Counted from the first letter of the stretch, positions 1 to 11,410 are shown. The stretch is DNA of 64,000 bases from Candidatus Sabulitectum sp. (GCA_021107435.1 JAIOSV010000028.1:28177-92176); one strand, 5' to 3'. Numbers and translations are program-made. The notes: generated by a model not told the origin, from the letters alone.

Positions 1-2
1 GC

Positions 3-428
3 CATGTGGCCCACGACTGCATTATTGGTGATGGTGTTATTCTGGCCAACTCTGTTAACCTCGCGGGCCATGTGGAGATTGGCACGAAGGCAATTATTGG
101 AGGTGTTGTACCGGTGCATCAATTCACCCGGATCGGTGAATACTCAATGATTGGCGGTGGTTTCAGGGTTTCCAGGGATGTAACTCCCTTCACCCTCGCC
201 GGGGGTGAGCCCCTGCGAATGATCGGTATAAACAAACTGGGGCTTAGACGAAACGGGTTTTCCAACGAAGAAATCGCTTCCGCAGTGAACTCTTTTCGCT
301 ACTTTTTTAAGAGTTCCGACACAATGGCCAGCAAGGTAGAAGCAGTTCTTGCAAGTGGAACAGAGGATTCACTCAAGAGACGCATGGCCGAATTCATTTC
401 CAGCTCCTCGAGAGGGGTTACCATCTGA
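3..428 (+). CDS. lpxA: LpxA, UDP-N-acetylglucosamine acyltransferase, C-terminal part (5' end outside window)
   Basis: This is the C-terminal part of the cytoplasmic enzyme that transfers an acyl chain from acyl-ACP to UDP-GlcNAc, the first step of lipid A synthesis. The visible part starts inside the left-handed beta-helix (HVAHDC, then IGDGVILANSV and hexapeptide-type repeats), followed by the family's GEPLRMIGINKLGLRR segment and the C-terminal helical domain. The ORF track begins at GTG in position 6, but the frame stays open to the window edge and an upstream His codon matches the SHVAHDC pattern of complete LpxA proteins. I therefore read it as a truncated gene. About half of a usual 260-residue LpxA is present. 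Its stop overlaps the proposed CTG start of the next gene. Confidence 0.93.
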   Translation, partial: HVAHDCIIGDGVILANSVNLAGHVEIGTKAIIGGVVPVHQFTRIGEYSMIGGGFRVSRDVTPFTLAGGEPLRMIGINKLGLRRNGFSNEEIASAVNSFRYFFKSSDTMASKVEAVLASGTEDSLKRRMAEFISSSSRGVTI

Positions 429-868
429 GCCAGGTTGTTTTCCTTCTGTTTTTCCTGTGCCAGCAGTCAGGAACTGCGGACTCTACTGTAATTGAGTACA
501 GGAATCCTCAGGGAGCTCTCCTCAGAAGCCTTGTCCTGCCCGGCTGGGGTCAGTTTTACAACGATGAACCGGTCAAAGGACTTCTTTACGGTACAGCTGA
601 GCTGGGACTGCTTGGGCTTATTTTTTACGAGAATAACAAAGCCGAACATGCCAGAGAAATGTATCTGGAAACAGGACTGGCTTCCTGGCAGAGTAGTTAC
701 GATACTCACAGCGGTCTGCGGCGGACTTTTATCTGGTACACAGCCGGGGCATGGCTGGTTGGAATGCTTGATGCTTATACTGACGCTTATCTTTTCAGCT
801 TTGAAGCGGAGAACACCAGATTTGAAGGAGATGTGGGTTTCAGTCTGGGAGCAGTGATCAACTTCTGA
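425..868 (+). CDS. DUF5683-like small membrane or secreted protein, probable CTG start
   Basis: A 147-residue protein whose core, LRSLVLPGWGQFYN, is the hallmark of the DUF5683 family of FCB-group bacteria; the function is unknown. The ORF track lists only a 69-residue tail from an internal ATG (659) because the real frame lacks an ATG, GTG or TTG before it. Reading back in frame gives an uncleaved or signal-peptide-like stretch (VVFLLFFLCQQSG) preceded by CTG at 425, with GAGGGG about 8 nt upstream. I chose that CTG, which overlaps the lpxA stop by 4 nt. Two further hydrophobic segments follow (GLLYGTAELGLLGLIFY and FIWYTAGAWLVGML). It could be cotranscribed with lpxA. The family call is from motif memory; the start is inference. 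Confidence 0.68.
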   Translation: MSQVVFLLFFLCQQSGTADSTVIEYRNPQGALLRSLVLPGWGQFYNDEPVKGLLYGTAELGLLGLIFYENNKAEHAREMYLETGLASWQSSYDTHSGLRRTFIWYTAGAWLVGMLDAYTDAYLFSFEAENTRFEGDVGFSLGAVINF

Positions 869-881
869 TTTAGGGAATGAA

Positions 882-1481
882 ATGATCTTTCACATTGTAT
901 ACTTTTTGACAGCGGAATTGACCGCTTCAGAACCGGAGCTTCTTGAAAGAGCTGTTCTGGGTGACAAAGATGCATTTGGGGAGATAGTCAGAATGTATGA
1001 GAAACAGGTTTTCAGGGTCGCGAGACGAATGTGCAACTGTGATGATGACGCATGGGATATCACTCAGGAAGCGTTCATTAAGGCTATGAAGGCCATGCGC
1101 AACTTTAACACCGAGTATCGTTTCTTTACCTGGATGTACAGAATTGTCACCAACACCGCAATCAATCTTACCCGTTCCCGAAGCAGACGGGCAGAGGTGG
1201 AGTTTGATGAAGGATACGGGGGAGGCGGGCAGACCGCCACTGCTGATACCACCATTCAGGAAACCAACAGGGATCTTCTCGTTACAGCGGTGCAGAAGGC
1301 TGTTGAACGGCTGACCCCTGCTCTGCGATCAGTATTCATTCTCCGTGTAGATCAGGAACTGAGCTACGAGGAAATCGCCGAAACTCTTGATATTGCTACA
1401 GGTACTGTGATGTCCAGACTAAATCGAGCCCGAAGTTCCGTGAAGACCTTTGTCGTCAGTGAGCTTGGAGGTGAGCCATGA
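882..1481 (+). CDS. ECF-type RNA polymerase sigma factor
   Basis: A 199-residue sigma-70 family factor of the extracytoplasmic-function class, with only regions 2 and 4. Region 2 is seen as DAFGEIVRMYEKQVFRVARR and WDITQEAFIKA, with RFFTWMYRIVTNTAINLTR at region 2.3/2.4. Region 4 is LRSVFILRVDQELSYEEIAETL followed by the helix-turn-helix GTVMSRLNRAR. It should direct polymerase to a small regulon when released from its anti-sigma factor, which is the very next gene and overlaps it by 4 nt (ATGA). The 12 to 15 residues before TASEPELLERA are not typical, so an internal start such as TTG 918 is possible. GGGAATGAA precedes the ATG used here. Confidence 0.92.
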   Translation: MIFHIVYFLTAELTASEPELLERAVLGDKDAFGEIVRMYEKQVFRVARRMCNCDDDAWDITQEAFIKAMKAMRNFNTEYRFFTWMYRIVTNTAINLTRSRSRRAEVEFDEGYGGGGQTATADTTIQETNRDLLVTAVQKAVERLTPALRSVFILRVDQELSYEEIAETLDIATGTVMSRLNRARSSVKTFVVSELGGEP

Positions 1482-2674
1482 TCTGTCCGGATAAAAATAC
1501 TCTTATGATGTGGATTGACGGTGAACTGTCCTCCGGCGAGGCGGACAGCATCTCTGATCACATCAGTCAATGCGACAGTTGCATGGGCTTTGTATCAGCT
1601 CAGAAGCAGATGGAATCTGTCTGGCGGGATGCCTGGGTTGATCCGGCGGATTCCACATTTGACATGATGCGGAACAGGTTCAGAACAAAGGTTAACTGGT
1701 GGCGGAAACAGCGAACATGGTACATCGCTGCTGCTTTATGCGCTGTATACCTCGGGGTGAGAATATTTTATGTGGATGGAGCGGGCGCTTCTCTCTCGGA
1801 AATGGCAGCAGAGGAGACCGGTGCCGCTGTTCAGATTTGTACTGATGAAATTTCTGATATTTCTCTGGAAGTTCCCAGAGAAGAATCAATTTACAGAGGA
1901 TGCGAAGATCAGGAACAGGAGATTCGACAGGATGAACCGGTTTCCGGTCAGTCCGGCATTTCTGAGATTGAAGAGGAGCTATCAATTGATTTGAGCCTGT
2001 CTGTTTCCAGATCTGAATCAGCAGAGGAAGAAGATGTCCTTCTGGAAGGCGATTATGCAGCGGGACACTCGGAGATGGCATTCAGCCTGGATGCTCAGAC
2101 CATGGAACACCTTCAGGATAATCCGGCGGTAGGGGATAACACAGAGGATGTTCAAGAAAAAGTCGCGGGAAGCGGAGGGTATTACCGAATTGAAAGTGAG
2201 ATTTCCGAGGAATCCGCCGGTTTCGGTATAGTTGGTGGAACTTTATCTGGAGCCGCTGGCAGCGGTGCGGGCGATTGCGGAACTGCCTCCGGCTCAGGCG
2301 ATACTATTGCTGATGAAGGTCTGAATGATTATTCGGATGACTCAATTGATGATGTCCTGAGTGTATGTCCTGCTCAGATGGAAAATATTCTGGAGACAAC
2401 TGACGCTTCATCCGTGCGGCAGTATGAAGGTTACAGTGTTTCACTCACCCTTGAATCCGGAGAAACCATTCATGTTCAGAGAGATGCGTGGGACTCTCTT
2501 TTCATGCTTATAGACTCCCTTCAAAGTCAGAATTACTACTCCGCCGGGGAATCGCTTGTTTTCAGCGTCAGCAATGACGGAATTATCTCCGGACCGGATG
2601 TTCTTGACGATACTGTAATAGAGCTTCCTGAAACAGGTTACGGTAACTCTGCGGTAACTGTTCTTTTCTACTGA
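1478..2674 (+). CDS. Zinc-finger anti-sigma factor with large acidic extracytoplasmic domain
   Basis: A 398-residue membrane protein predicted to hold the upstream ECF sigma factor inactive. The N-terminus has the anti-sigma zinc site (DHISQCDSCMGF, H-x3-C-x2-C, with an earlier CPDKNTL segment). A single membrane span follows at about residues 80-100 (YIAAALCAVYLGVRIFYV). The outer part, about 290 residues, is very rich in Glu, Ser and Asp and low in complexity up to about residue 300. It ends in a small more structured segment (GYSVSLTLESGETIHVQRDAW). The start codon overlaps the sigma gene, as is usual for such pairs. The outer acidic domain is not one I recognise; it could be a calcium- or surface-stress-sensing region, but that is speculation. 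Confidence 0.83.
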   Translation: MICPDKNTLMMWIDGELSSGEADSISDHISQCDSCMGFVSAQKQMESVWRDAWVDPADSTFDMMRNRFRTKVNWWRKQRTWYIAAALCAVYLGVRIFYVDGAGASLSEMAAEETGAAVQICTDEISDISLEVPREESIYRGCEDQEQEIRQDEPVSGQSGISEIEEELSIDLSLSVSRSESAEEEDVLLEGDYAAGHSEMAFSLDAQTMEHLQDNPAVGDNTEDVQEKVAGSGGYYRIESEISEESAGFGIVGGTLSGAAGSGAGDCGTASGSGDTIADEGLNDYSDDSIDDVLSVCPAQMENILETTDASSVRQYEGYSVSLTLESGETIHVQRDAWDSLFMLIDSLQSQNYYSAGESLVFSVSNDGIISGPDVLDDTVIELPETGYGNSAVTVLFY

Positions 2675-2753
2675 TCCATTGACCCCTTTTCATTCCAGTC
2701 TGAGATTGATAAATTCACTGAAACAGATTGATTTCTTTGAAGGGAGATCCTCC

Positions 2754-4088
2754 ATGACCGCTAGAATTCTCACTGCAGTATTGCTGTCATTTGCTGTTAT
2801 TGCCATGGCCGACGAAGCCAATCTATCACGGATTGCCGTTATTCCGGTGTTTTCTGATGCCATGGAAAACTACGATACAGAAGAACTCAAAAATGCCGCA
2901 GAGGGTATTTTCCTCCAGAGCGGACGCTTTGAAGTGGTGGATGCCTCGTCTCATTCAGACTATCAGGGGCTTCCGGATGATCAGAATCTTCGCCTGCGGG
3001 CAATGGCAGCGGAACTCAGTATTGATGTGTTCATGCTGCTTGATGTATCTTCCCCGAATACCGAAGTCAGCCACGGCAGTGCTGACAGTCTTTTTGTTAC
3101 ACGAAACACATCAGTGAATGTAACAGGGAGGTTTTACACGTCCGAGGGAAGTCTTCTGGGCTCTGTGAAGGAGAAAAAATACTCAGGCAGCCTTCCTGGC
3201 TCAACATCAGTGGATCTGGAAAATCTTGCTCTGCAAGGTGTTCTTCTCGTGACTCAGAGAAGTCTCAACGAGATTTTTCCATATGAGTTTACATTCACGG
3301 TTACCGGCGGACCAGTATTCAACATTCCCATTGGCACAGAGAATGGAATAGATAAAGGAATGATATTTTCGGTTGTCGCGCTATCACAGGGTATTCCTCG
3401 CTCCGCAGAGGAGTATTCGCATTTGAGCAGCCATGGTATCCTTCAGATTACAGGTTCTACCGAGAATTCAGGCACAGGCCGGCTGGTCGCCGGTAAGCTG
3501 GTGCAGGGCGCAAGGGTTACAGCAGTGGAGAACTCTACTCCGGGCATCCTGGCCATCTCTTATGCGATACTGCCGACAGAAGTTGTTCCCGGAGATAACC
3601 TCACCGGTGATGAGGCTGAAACCACCAGGCTGGTAAACCAGGCCGAGTTCACAGGAGGAACATGCAAGTGGGGCTTTTCCCTGACAGGTACTCTTTTGTC
3701 AGGAACAATGCCCAGAATGTCATCAGTCGGTATCAGGGGCGAAATGGGAACAAGGCTTCCTCTTGCGTCACCATCTCTTGCCCTGAGAGTGGGTGTAGGG
3801 TTTGAAGCCTGTTATCTCACCCAGAATACAAGAGCGGATTCCATTTCAGCATCGGCCAATACGGCCACTATCGCTGGAACAGCCAGTGCAGATTTAGAAT
3901 GGATGTTCAGCAGTAGATTCGGTATTCATGCGGGCGGCATTGGCAGGCTTGGAGCATCCGCAGACAGTTGGAATGTGACAGACTGGATGGGTTACAACAG
4001 AGATGCCCTCCCTGGAGAACTGTACTATGCGGAGATTAAACAGCCGCCTGTCAGCTTTTCCGCCGGGCTTACATACATGATTTACTAA
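2754..4088 (+). CDS. Secreted CsgG/FlgT-like protein, possible outer-membrane barrel at C-terminus
   Basis: The product is 444 residues from the ATG at 2754, chosen over the ORF-track start at 2679 because GGGAGA lies just upstream and a clean signal peptide follows (MTARILTAVLLSFAVIAMA). The mature N-terminus, RIAVIPVFSDAMENYDTEEL then GRFEVVDAS, resembles the nucleotide-fold domain of CsgG/FlgT-type proteins. A middle segment (TENGIDKGMIFSVV and GRLVAGKLVQGARV) resembles the FlgT-C-like beta domain. The last 120 residues alternate hydrophobic and polar residues and end in an aromatic, SFSAGLTYMIY, as outer-membrane barrels do. It follows the sigma/anti-sigma pair and may belong to its regulon. 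The family name is tentative. Confidence 0.6.
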   Translation: MTARILTAVLLSFAVIAMADEANLSRIAVIPVFSDAMENYDTEELKNAAEGIFLQSGRFEVVDASSHSDYQGLPDDQNLRLRAMAAELSIDVFMLLDVSSPNTEVSHGSADSLFVTRNTSVNVTGRFYTSEGSLLGSVKEKKYSGSLPGSTSVDLENLALQGVLLVTQRSLNEIFPYEFTFTVTGGPVFNIPIGTENGIDKGMIFSVVALSQGIPRSAEEYSHLSSHGILQITGSTENSGTGRLVAGKLVQGARVTAVENSTPGILAISYAILPTEVVPGDNLTGDEAETTRLVNQAEFTGGTCKWGFSLTGTLLSGTMPRMSSVGIRGEMGTRLPLASPSLALRVGVGFEACYLTQNTRADSISASANTATIAGTASADLEWMFSSRFGIHAGGIGRLGASADSWNVTDWMGYNRDALPGELYYAEIKQPPVSFSAGLTYMIY

Positions 4089-4129
4089 GCTCTTTTTATC
4101 CCCGGGTACCTCAAAAAGATACAGGAAAG

Positions 4130-4149
4130 CCCCTGCCTTCCGGCAGGGG
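4130..4149. terminator. GC-rich hairpin between convergent genes
   Basis: CCCCTGCC TTCC GGCAGGGG forms an 8-bp perfect stem with a 4-nt loop between two convergent genes (ends at 4088 and 4199). The T-rich tail is weak on both sides, so it may act bidirectionally or need Rho. Confidence 0.5.
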
Positions 4150-4198
4150 TCGGCATGTTATTTCGGTGATACTGCTTTATGCTTCTGGGATGGCGGGA

Positions 4199-4897
4199 TT
4201 AATGGTGAGTGTGTTTCCATGGTCCGTTGGCCATTCCGCGCTCCCAGATAATTTCCATGATTGACCAGGTGGAAACTGCAAACACCAGCCCAGCCATCAT
4301 TCCCGCGAATTTTGTTCCAATCAGAGCCCCTGCTACAATCGCACCGCCTGAAATTGCCGCCATGCCCAGCATGAGAAGAGTCGAAGCAAAGGAAGTTGCT
4401 CCCCATTTATCGATAAAGCGGACTCGAGTAAGGTGAGTTCCCCATGCAAGAAGCGGGTATCCGATAAAGCCGAGAATTGGAACCGGGATACCGGGAATCA
4501 GGAACACCATGATCAGCCAGGCTGCAACGGTGAGAAGATAAATCCAGACAGCGTTCCTGGCATGAGATTTATACCAGCCCAGATGCTCGGTGATTTCTCC
4601 AAGAGATGTCCAGATGAACACTCCTCCAACTACCCCCAGAAACAATTTGTGGGTAAGCTCTTTGAGGAAAAAAGCTACAATCAGAGATCCCGCAGCCAGT
4701 GCTGCCAGGATGATGAAGAAGATTAACGGAAAACTGTTGAAGCGCTCTTTGCAGGAGGTAAAGAACCTTGCTCCCAGGAATTGGATTAAAAGAAATACTG
4801 ATATAGCGTAAAAAGAAAACAGTAATGCTGACGTCGTGCTCGGTCCCTGCACCGGCTGGGCGTTGACCGTCAGTGTCAGTATGTTAAATAACCCCAT
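4199..4897 (-). CDS. Polytopic integral membrane protein of unknown function
   Basis: A 232-residue protein with about seven hydrophobic spans, for example TSALLFSFYAISVFLLIQFLG, FIILAALAAGSLIVAFFL, AVWIYLLTVAAWLIMVFLI, LLMLGMAAISGGAIVAGAL and MMAGLVFAVSTWSIMEIIW, ending in a His-rich tail (GPWKHTHH). I do not recognise the family. It is a single-gene unit, divergent from the lipoprotein gene at 4955 and convergent with the gene ending at 4088. AAAGGCGG lies upstream of the ATG. The scattered small polar residues inside the spans would fit a transporter or enzyme, but nothing decides this. Confidence 0.7.
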   Translation of the reverse strand: MGLFNILTLTVNAQPVQGPSTTSALLFSFYAISVFLLIQFLGARFFTSCKERFNSFPLIFFIILAALAAGSLIVAFFLKELTHKLFLGVVGGVFIWTSLGEITEHLGWYKSHARNAVWIYLLTVAAWLIMVFLIPGIPVPILGFIGYPLLAWGTHLTRVRFIDKWGATSFASTLLMLGMAAISGGAIVAGALIGTKFAGMMAGLVFAVSTWSIMEIIWERGMANGPWKHTHH

Positions 4898-4954
4898 TAG
4901 TACCGCCTTTCCAGATGTGGGAAACTAAGTAAATTTTAACGGTAGTCAACCCTG

Positions 4955-8955
<4,001 letters not shown>

Positions 8956-9417
8956 AACACTTGCCTCTGCCCAACCCGGGCATTTGCCGGACTTCCGCGA
9001 AGAACAGGAAAATGCTTCTCAACCGTCTGGGAGTGTTGAGCAGCGCAGACGCAAATCTGCGAAACGATCATATTACGAACAAACAGCAAGCTCTTGCAGT
9101 GTTCTCCCTTCTCAGAACGACTCTTTGTACAATTCCTGCCTGGCAGTGGTCTGTCTGTGTCAAATACATCTGTATAGACTTGTTTCTGTTGAATACTGAT
9201 AACACAGATAGAACTATTTGAAGTATGCGACCCAGATACGAACAGAAATGCTTGAAATAGGAAAAATGAAGAGCCTGAGTGCCGATACAGCAGCAAATGA
9301 AGCATTCTGATCATATTCAACAGAGAAAATATGCGCATCTGTCATTCAGATATGAATAGACAAACGAAGATGTAATTATATACATACAGAATCAAAGAAG
9401 AGATGCAGTAATGGGGC

Positions 9418-9446
9418 TTGACCTGGTATAGCTTCAGCAATATCTT
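9418..9446 (+). promoter_or_regulatory. Sigma-70-type promoter of duplicated gene 1
   Basis: TTGACC, 17-nt spacer, TATCTT. The aligned position in copy B has the better TTGACA-17-TATTAT, which supports the call. The likely transcription start is at or next to the GATAGC hairpin that follows. Confidence 0.65.
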
Positions 9447-9452
9447 TTGCGG

Positions 9453-9470
9453 GATAGCAATCAGGCTATC
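9453..9470 (+). promoter_or_regulatory. 5'-terminal mRNA hairpin GATAGC-aatcag-GCTATC, copy A
   Basis: A 6-bp perfect inverted repeat at the predicted 5' end of the transcript, before the GGGAGG ribosome-binding site. It is kept in all three copies. It could protect the mRNA 5' end or be an operator. Confidence 0.6.
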
Positions 9471-9487
9471 ACAAAGGGAGGTTTGAA

Positions 9488-9934
9488 ATGCGTATAACAG
9501 TGGTGTTAATGGTGCTGCTTTCAGCAGTCATGATCGCTGATACTGATCAGCAATACGGCATTGAGGGAGAAGCATTTGTTAATGGTCAAGACGATTGGGA
9601 AGGATATTTCATAATTATATTTACAGAGCCAGGTACACTTAATGTTGTTCATAAGGACAAGTGTTACAATGACGTTATGCCCGCTGACTACTATTATTGT
9701 ACATGGGAAACACTAGATATTCACTGCATTTACTACCATCCCGATTCTGTTGCTCCACAAGCCAGTTGCCACTACTACAACATAACAGGGGATTGGCCTA
9801 TCACAGTTCAGGATATTTACTTCGTTACTTCATGGGATGATGGTGGTGCGTCAACAGAAACACCTGTTTTTGGACCTGAACCACTCTCTCTGAGCGGAGC
9901 GACCTGGGCAGAAATCAAAGCTCTGAGCTTTTAA
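9488..9934 (+). CDS. Small secreted protein, duplicated family member 1
   Basis: A 148-residue protein with a signal peptide (MRITVVLMVLLSAVMIAD) followed by a mature part starting GIEGEAFVNG. I do not recognise the family. The middle differs strongly from copies 2 and 3 and has several Cys, Tyr and His residues, but the C-terminal tail is nearly identical: ETPVFGPEPLSL then GATWAEIKAL. The ATG has GGGAGG upstream. A hairpin follows the stop. Conservation of both ends with a changed middle suggests that the tail has a function of its own, perhaps in sorting or assembly; this is inference. Confidence 0.8.
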   Translation: MRITVVLMVLLSAVMIADTDQQYGIEGEAFVNGQDDWEGYFIIIFTEPGTLNVVHKDKCYNDVMPADYYYCTWETLDIHCIYYHPDSVAPQASCHYYNITGDWPITVQDIYFVTSWDDGGASTETPVFGPEPLSLSGATWAEIKALSF

Positions 9935-10064
9935 ATAGTTTCAGTCGGAGATATGGGCAGGCAGTTTGAGCTGTCTGCCCTCTCTATTTCCCGCTGAAGC
10001 GCCTGTGCGTGGAGGATGATTCGATCCCGCAGGTCAAGAAATTGTGAGATTCTAATATCTTTCA
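9931..10064 (-). pseudogene. Fossil 3' end of the convergent membrane-protein gene, copy A
   Basis: Read on the minus strand, this translates as DIRISQFLDLRDRIILHAQ then LQREIERADSSNCLPIS. That matches the C-terminus of the intact gene at 11860-13482 (LRISQALNLQDRVLLHSQ, LQREIERADSSNCLPIS). Only about 40 codons remain and there is no start or upstream body, so it is a duplication remnant. Confidence 0.8.
9955..9980 (+). terminator. Hairpin terminator after duplicated gene 1
   Basis: GGGCAGGCAG TTTGAG CTGTCTGCCC, a 10-bp stem with one G-T pair, followed by TCTCTATTT. The same element lies after gene 3 (11884-11909), and a degraded version lies after gene 2. Confidence 0.65.
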
Positions 10065-10574
10065 TGGGATTCTTGAAGAGAGATTAGTGAAAAAGATAAT
10101 TACTCATATTGAATCACAGGAAGCCGGGAACCCATTACGCTGATAAATTACGCGATGCCAGTTGAACATGATGTTACTATCTCTGAAGTGTTGGGCAGCG
10201 TTATGTTAGAATCAGCGTACTCGTTAATTTCAGACGTTGAGTAAGTTTTTGTAGTGATATCCTTTCCTGGAACGACTCTTTGGGTATTCCATGGCTGACA
10301 GCAGGAAGTCTGTTTTCAAAATATCTGTATTGACTTACTAATTGTTGAATACTGTAAACACAGACAGCAATATTTGAAGCGGACGATTTCAATTGTGAAC
10401 AAGAATGCGTAGAATATAAAGGAGTAAATAGCATGAGTGTTGATACAGCAGCAATGATAGTATATGAGCTAATTTGAAAAGAGATAGTGTGCATCTATCC
10501 TCAGAAGATAAACATACACATGAAAAATTGAATATATATATGGTAATGGCGAATAAGAGATGCAATAACAGGGC

Positions 10575-10603
10575 TTGACATGGCAGAGATTAAGCAATAT
10601 TAT
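10575..10603 (+). promoter_or_regulatory. Consensus sigma-70 promoter of duplicated gene 2
   Basis: TTGACA, exactly 17 nt, TATTAT, then GCTC and the GATAGC hairpin at the expected start point. This is the best match to the housekeeping promoter consensus in the window. Confidence 0.82.
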
Positions 10604-10609
10604 GCTCGG

Positions 10610-10627
10610 GATAGCAATCAGGCTATC
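10610..10627 (+). promoter_or_regulatory. 5'-terminal mRNA hairpin GATAGC-aatcag-GCTATC, copy B
   Basis: Identical to the copy A element and placed 7 nt after the TATTAT box, so the transcript should begin at or inside the stem. GGAGGTG follows 6 nt later. Confidence 0.62.
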
Positions 10628-10644
10628 TTTAATGGAGGTGCGAT

Positions 10645-11106
10645 ATGCGTATAACCGTGGTGTTATTGATACTTGTGTCATCAATTATGATTGCTGAAGA
10701 TTTCTCCAGAAGTGGTATTGAGGGTGATGCATTTGTTAATGGCTCGTCGTCATGGACTGGATACTTTACAGTGACTTTTGTAGGGTCATCTTCTGGTGAC
10801 ACTCTACATACGGGTACTTACTCTAATAACCCCCCTATTTTACCGGATTACGTTTACGACACATTTACCACATGTGATATGTACTGTACACTCTACTTCT
10901 CTAACGGGTGGGTGAGAGCCTATAAAAACTACTTTGGAATTGTTCCATCAGCTGGATATACTACCCGTCACATTTACTTCAGAGCTCCCATAGCAATACA
11001 ACCGGGCATGAGTGGTGGCGTGTCAACAGAAACACCTGTTTTCGGACCAGAACCACTTTCTCTGGGCGGAGCGACCTGGGCAGAAATCAAAGCTCTGGAT
11101 TTCTAA
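10645..11106 (+). CDS. Small secreted protein, duplicated family member 2
   Basis: A 153-residue protein with signal peptide MRITVVLLILVSSIMIAED and mature start SGIEGDAFVNGSSSW. From GDTLH onward it is almost the same as member 3, including CDMYCTLYFSNGWVRAYKNY and the tail GGVSTETPVFGPEPLSL. Beta-rich composition suggests a small extracellular sandwich or fibre subunit. Two Cys (DMYC region) could form a disulphide. Unknown family. GGAGGTG precedes the ATG, and the gene has the strongest promoter of the three, so it is the copy most likely to be expressed. Confidence 0.8.
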   Translation: MRITVVLLILVSSIMIAEDFSRSGIEGDAFVNGSSSWTGYFTVTFVGSSSGDTLHTGTYSNNPPILPDYVYDTFTTCDMYCTLYFSNGWVRAYKNYFGIVPSAGYTTRHIYFRAPIAIQPGMSGGVSTETPVFGPEPLSLGGATWAEIKALDF

Positions 11107-11124
11107 AGAAAGATAAGTGTCATT

Positions 11125-11297
11125 AATAGAGATGGGCAGGCAGCTTACGCTGTCTGTTCATCACTGTATTTCCCGCCGAAGAGCCTGTGTGTGGAGGATG
11201 ATCCGGTCCTCCAGGTTCAGTGCCTGTGAGATTCGGAGAGCTTCCATTCTAGCATGTACTGAAGTGCTTTTTTCAGGAGGTGATGCCAGCTCTCAGA
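11125..11297 (-). pseudogene. Fossil 3' end of the convergent membrane-protein gene, copy B
   Basis: The minus-strand reading gives SVHARMEALRISQALNLEDR then IILHTQALRREIQ, nearly identical to the C-terminus of the intact gene at 11860-13482. The ORF track's plus-strand ORF at 11117-11344 is only its antisense shadow. The fragment is cut off on its N-terminal side. Confidence 0.85.
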
Positions 11298-11363
11298 TAA
11301 CTACAGAACAAAACTACTCATGGAAATCTGAATATATATGGTAATGGCGAATACGAGATGCAA

Positions 11364-11393
11364 TATTATGCTCAAGATAGCAATCATGCTATC
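11364..11393 (+). promoter_or_regulatory. Damaged promoter and 5' hairpin of duplicated gene 3
   Basis: TATTAT (11364-11369) and GATAGC-aatcat-GCTATC (11376-11393) are kept, but the TTGACA box is missing. The flanks match copy B exactly on both sides of a 32-nt deletion bounded by GCAATA repeats. The hexamer now 17 nt upstream is GTAATG. Expression is probably reduced. Confidence 0.65.
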
Positions 11394-11410
11394 CCAAATG
11401 GAGGTGTAAC

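Larger units (their letters stand above)
8956..9487. other. Intergenic region upstream of duplicated gene copy 1
   Basis: No convincing gene. The ORF at 8949-9338 on the minus strand has no signal or family features. A short TGCCC/GGGCA hairpin sits at 8968-8982 just after ligA. From about 9026 onward the sequence is recognisably related to 10185-10644, with shared blocks such as GTTGAATACTG and GATACAGCAGCAA, so this is the upstream part of the segmental duplication described below. Confidence 0.6.
9026..10064 (+). repeat. Segmental duplication copy A
   Basis: The unit consists of about 450 bp of diverged upstream sequence, a promoter, a small secreted-protein gene, a hairpin and a fragment of the 3' end of the convergent membrane-protein gene. 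The same order is found at 10185-11297 and, with a shortened upstream part, at 11325-12040. Copy A is the most diverged in the coding middle but keeps the same ends. Boundaries are approximate because they were found by eye. Confidence 0.75.
9935..10644. other. Intergenic region between duplicated genes 1 and 2
   Basis: After the hairpin and the fossil gene end (to about 10064), 10065-10184 holds nothing I can identify. From about 10185 the diverged copy of the 450-bp upstream unit begins. A promoter and hairpin lie at its end. ORFs on the minus strand here (10201-10494, 10469-10684) lack any gene-like features. Confidence 0.6.
10185..11297 (+). repeat. Segmental duplication copy B
   Basis: This has the same order as copy A: about 450 bp of upstream sequence, promoter, hairpin, secreted-protein gene, weak hairpin, fossil 3' end of the membrane-protein gene. 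The coding part from the middle onward is almost identical to copy C at the DNA level, while the upstream half is closer in structure to copy A. Confidence 0.75.
11107..11410. other. Intergenic region between duplicated genes 2 and 3
   Basis: It contains the degraded hairpin after gene 2 (GGGCAGGCAG at 11134-11143), the fossil gene end, then from about 11325 a shortened copy of the upstream unit (GGTAATGGCGAATA) with a -10-like box and the hairpin of gene 3. No additional gene. Confidence 0.65.

Noticed and set aside
11117-11344. Plus-strand ORF of 75 codons between duplicated genes 2 and 3
   Set aside because: It is the antisense of the fossil 3' end of the membrane-protein gene.
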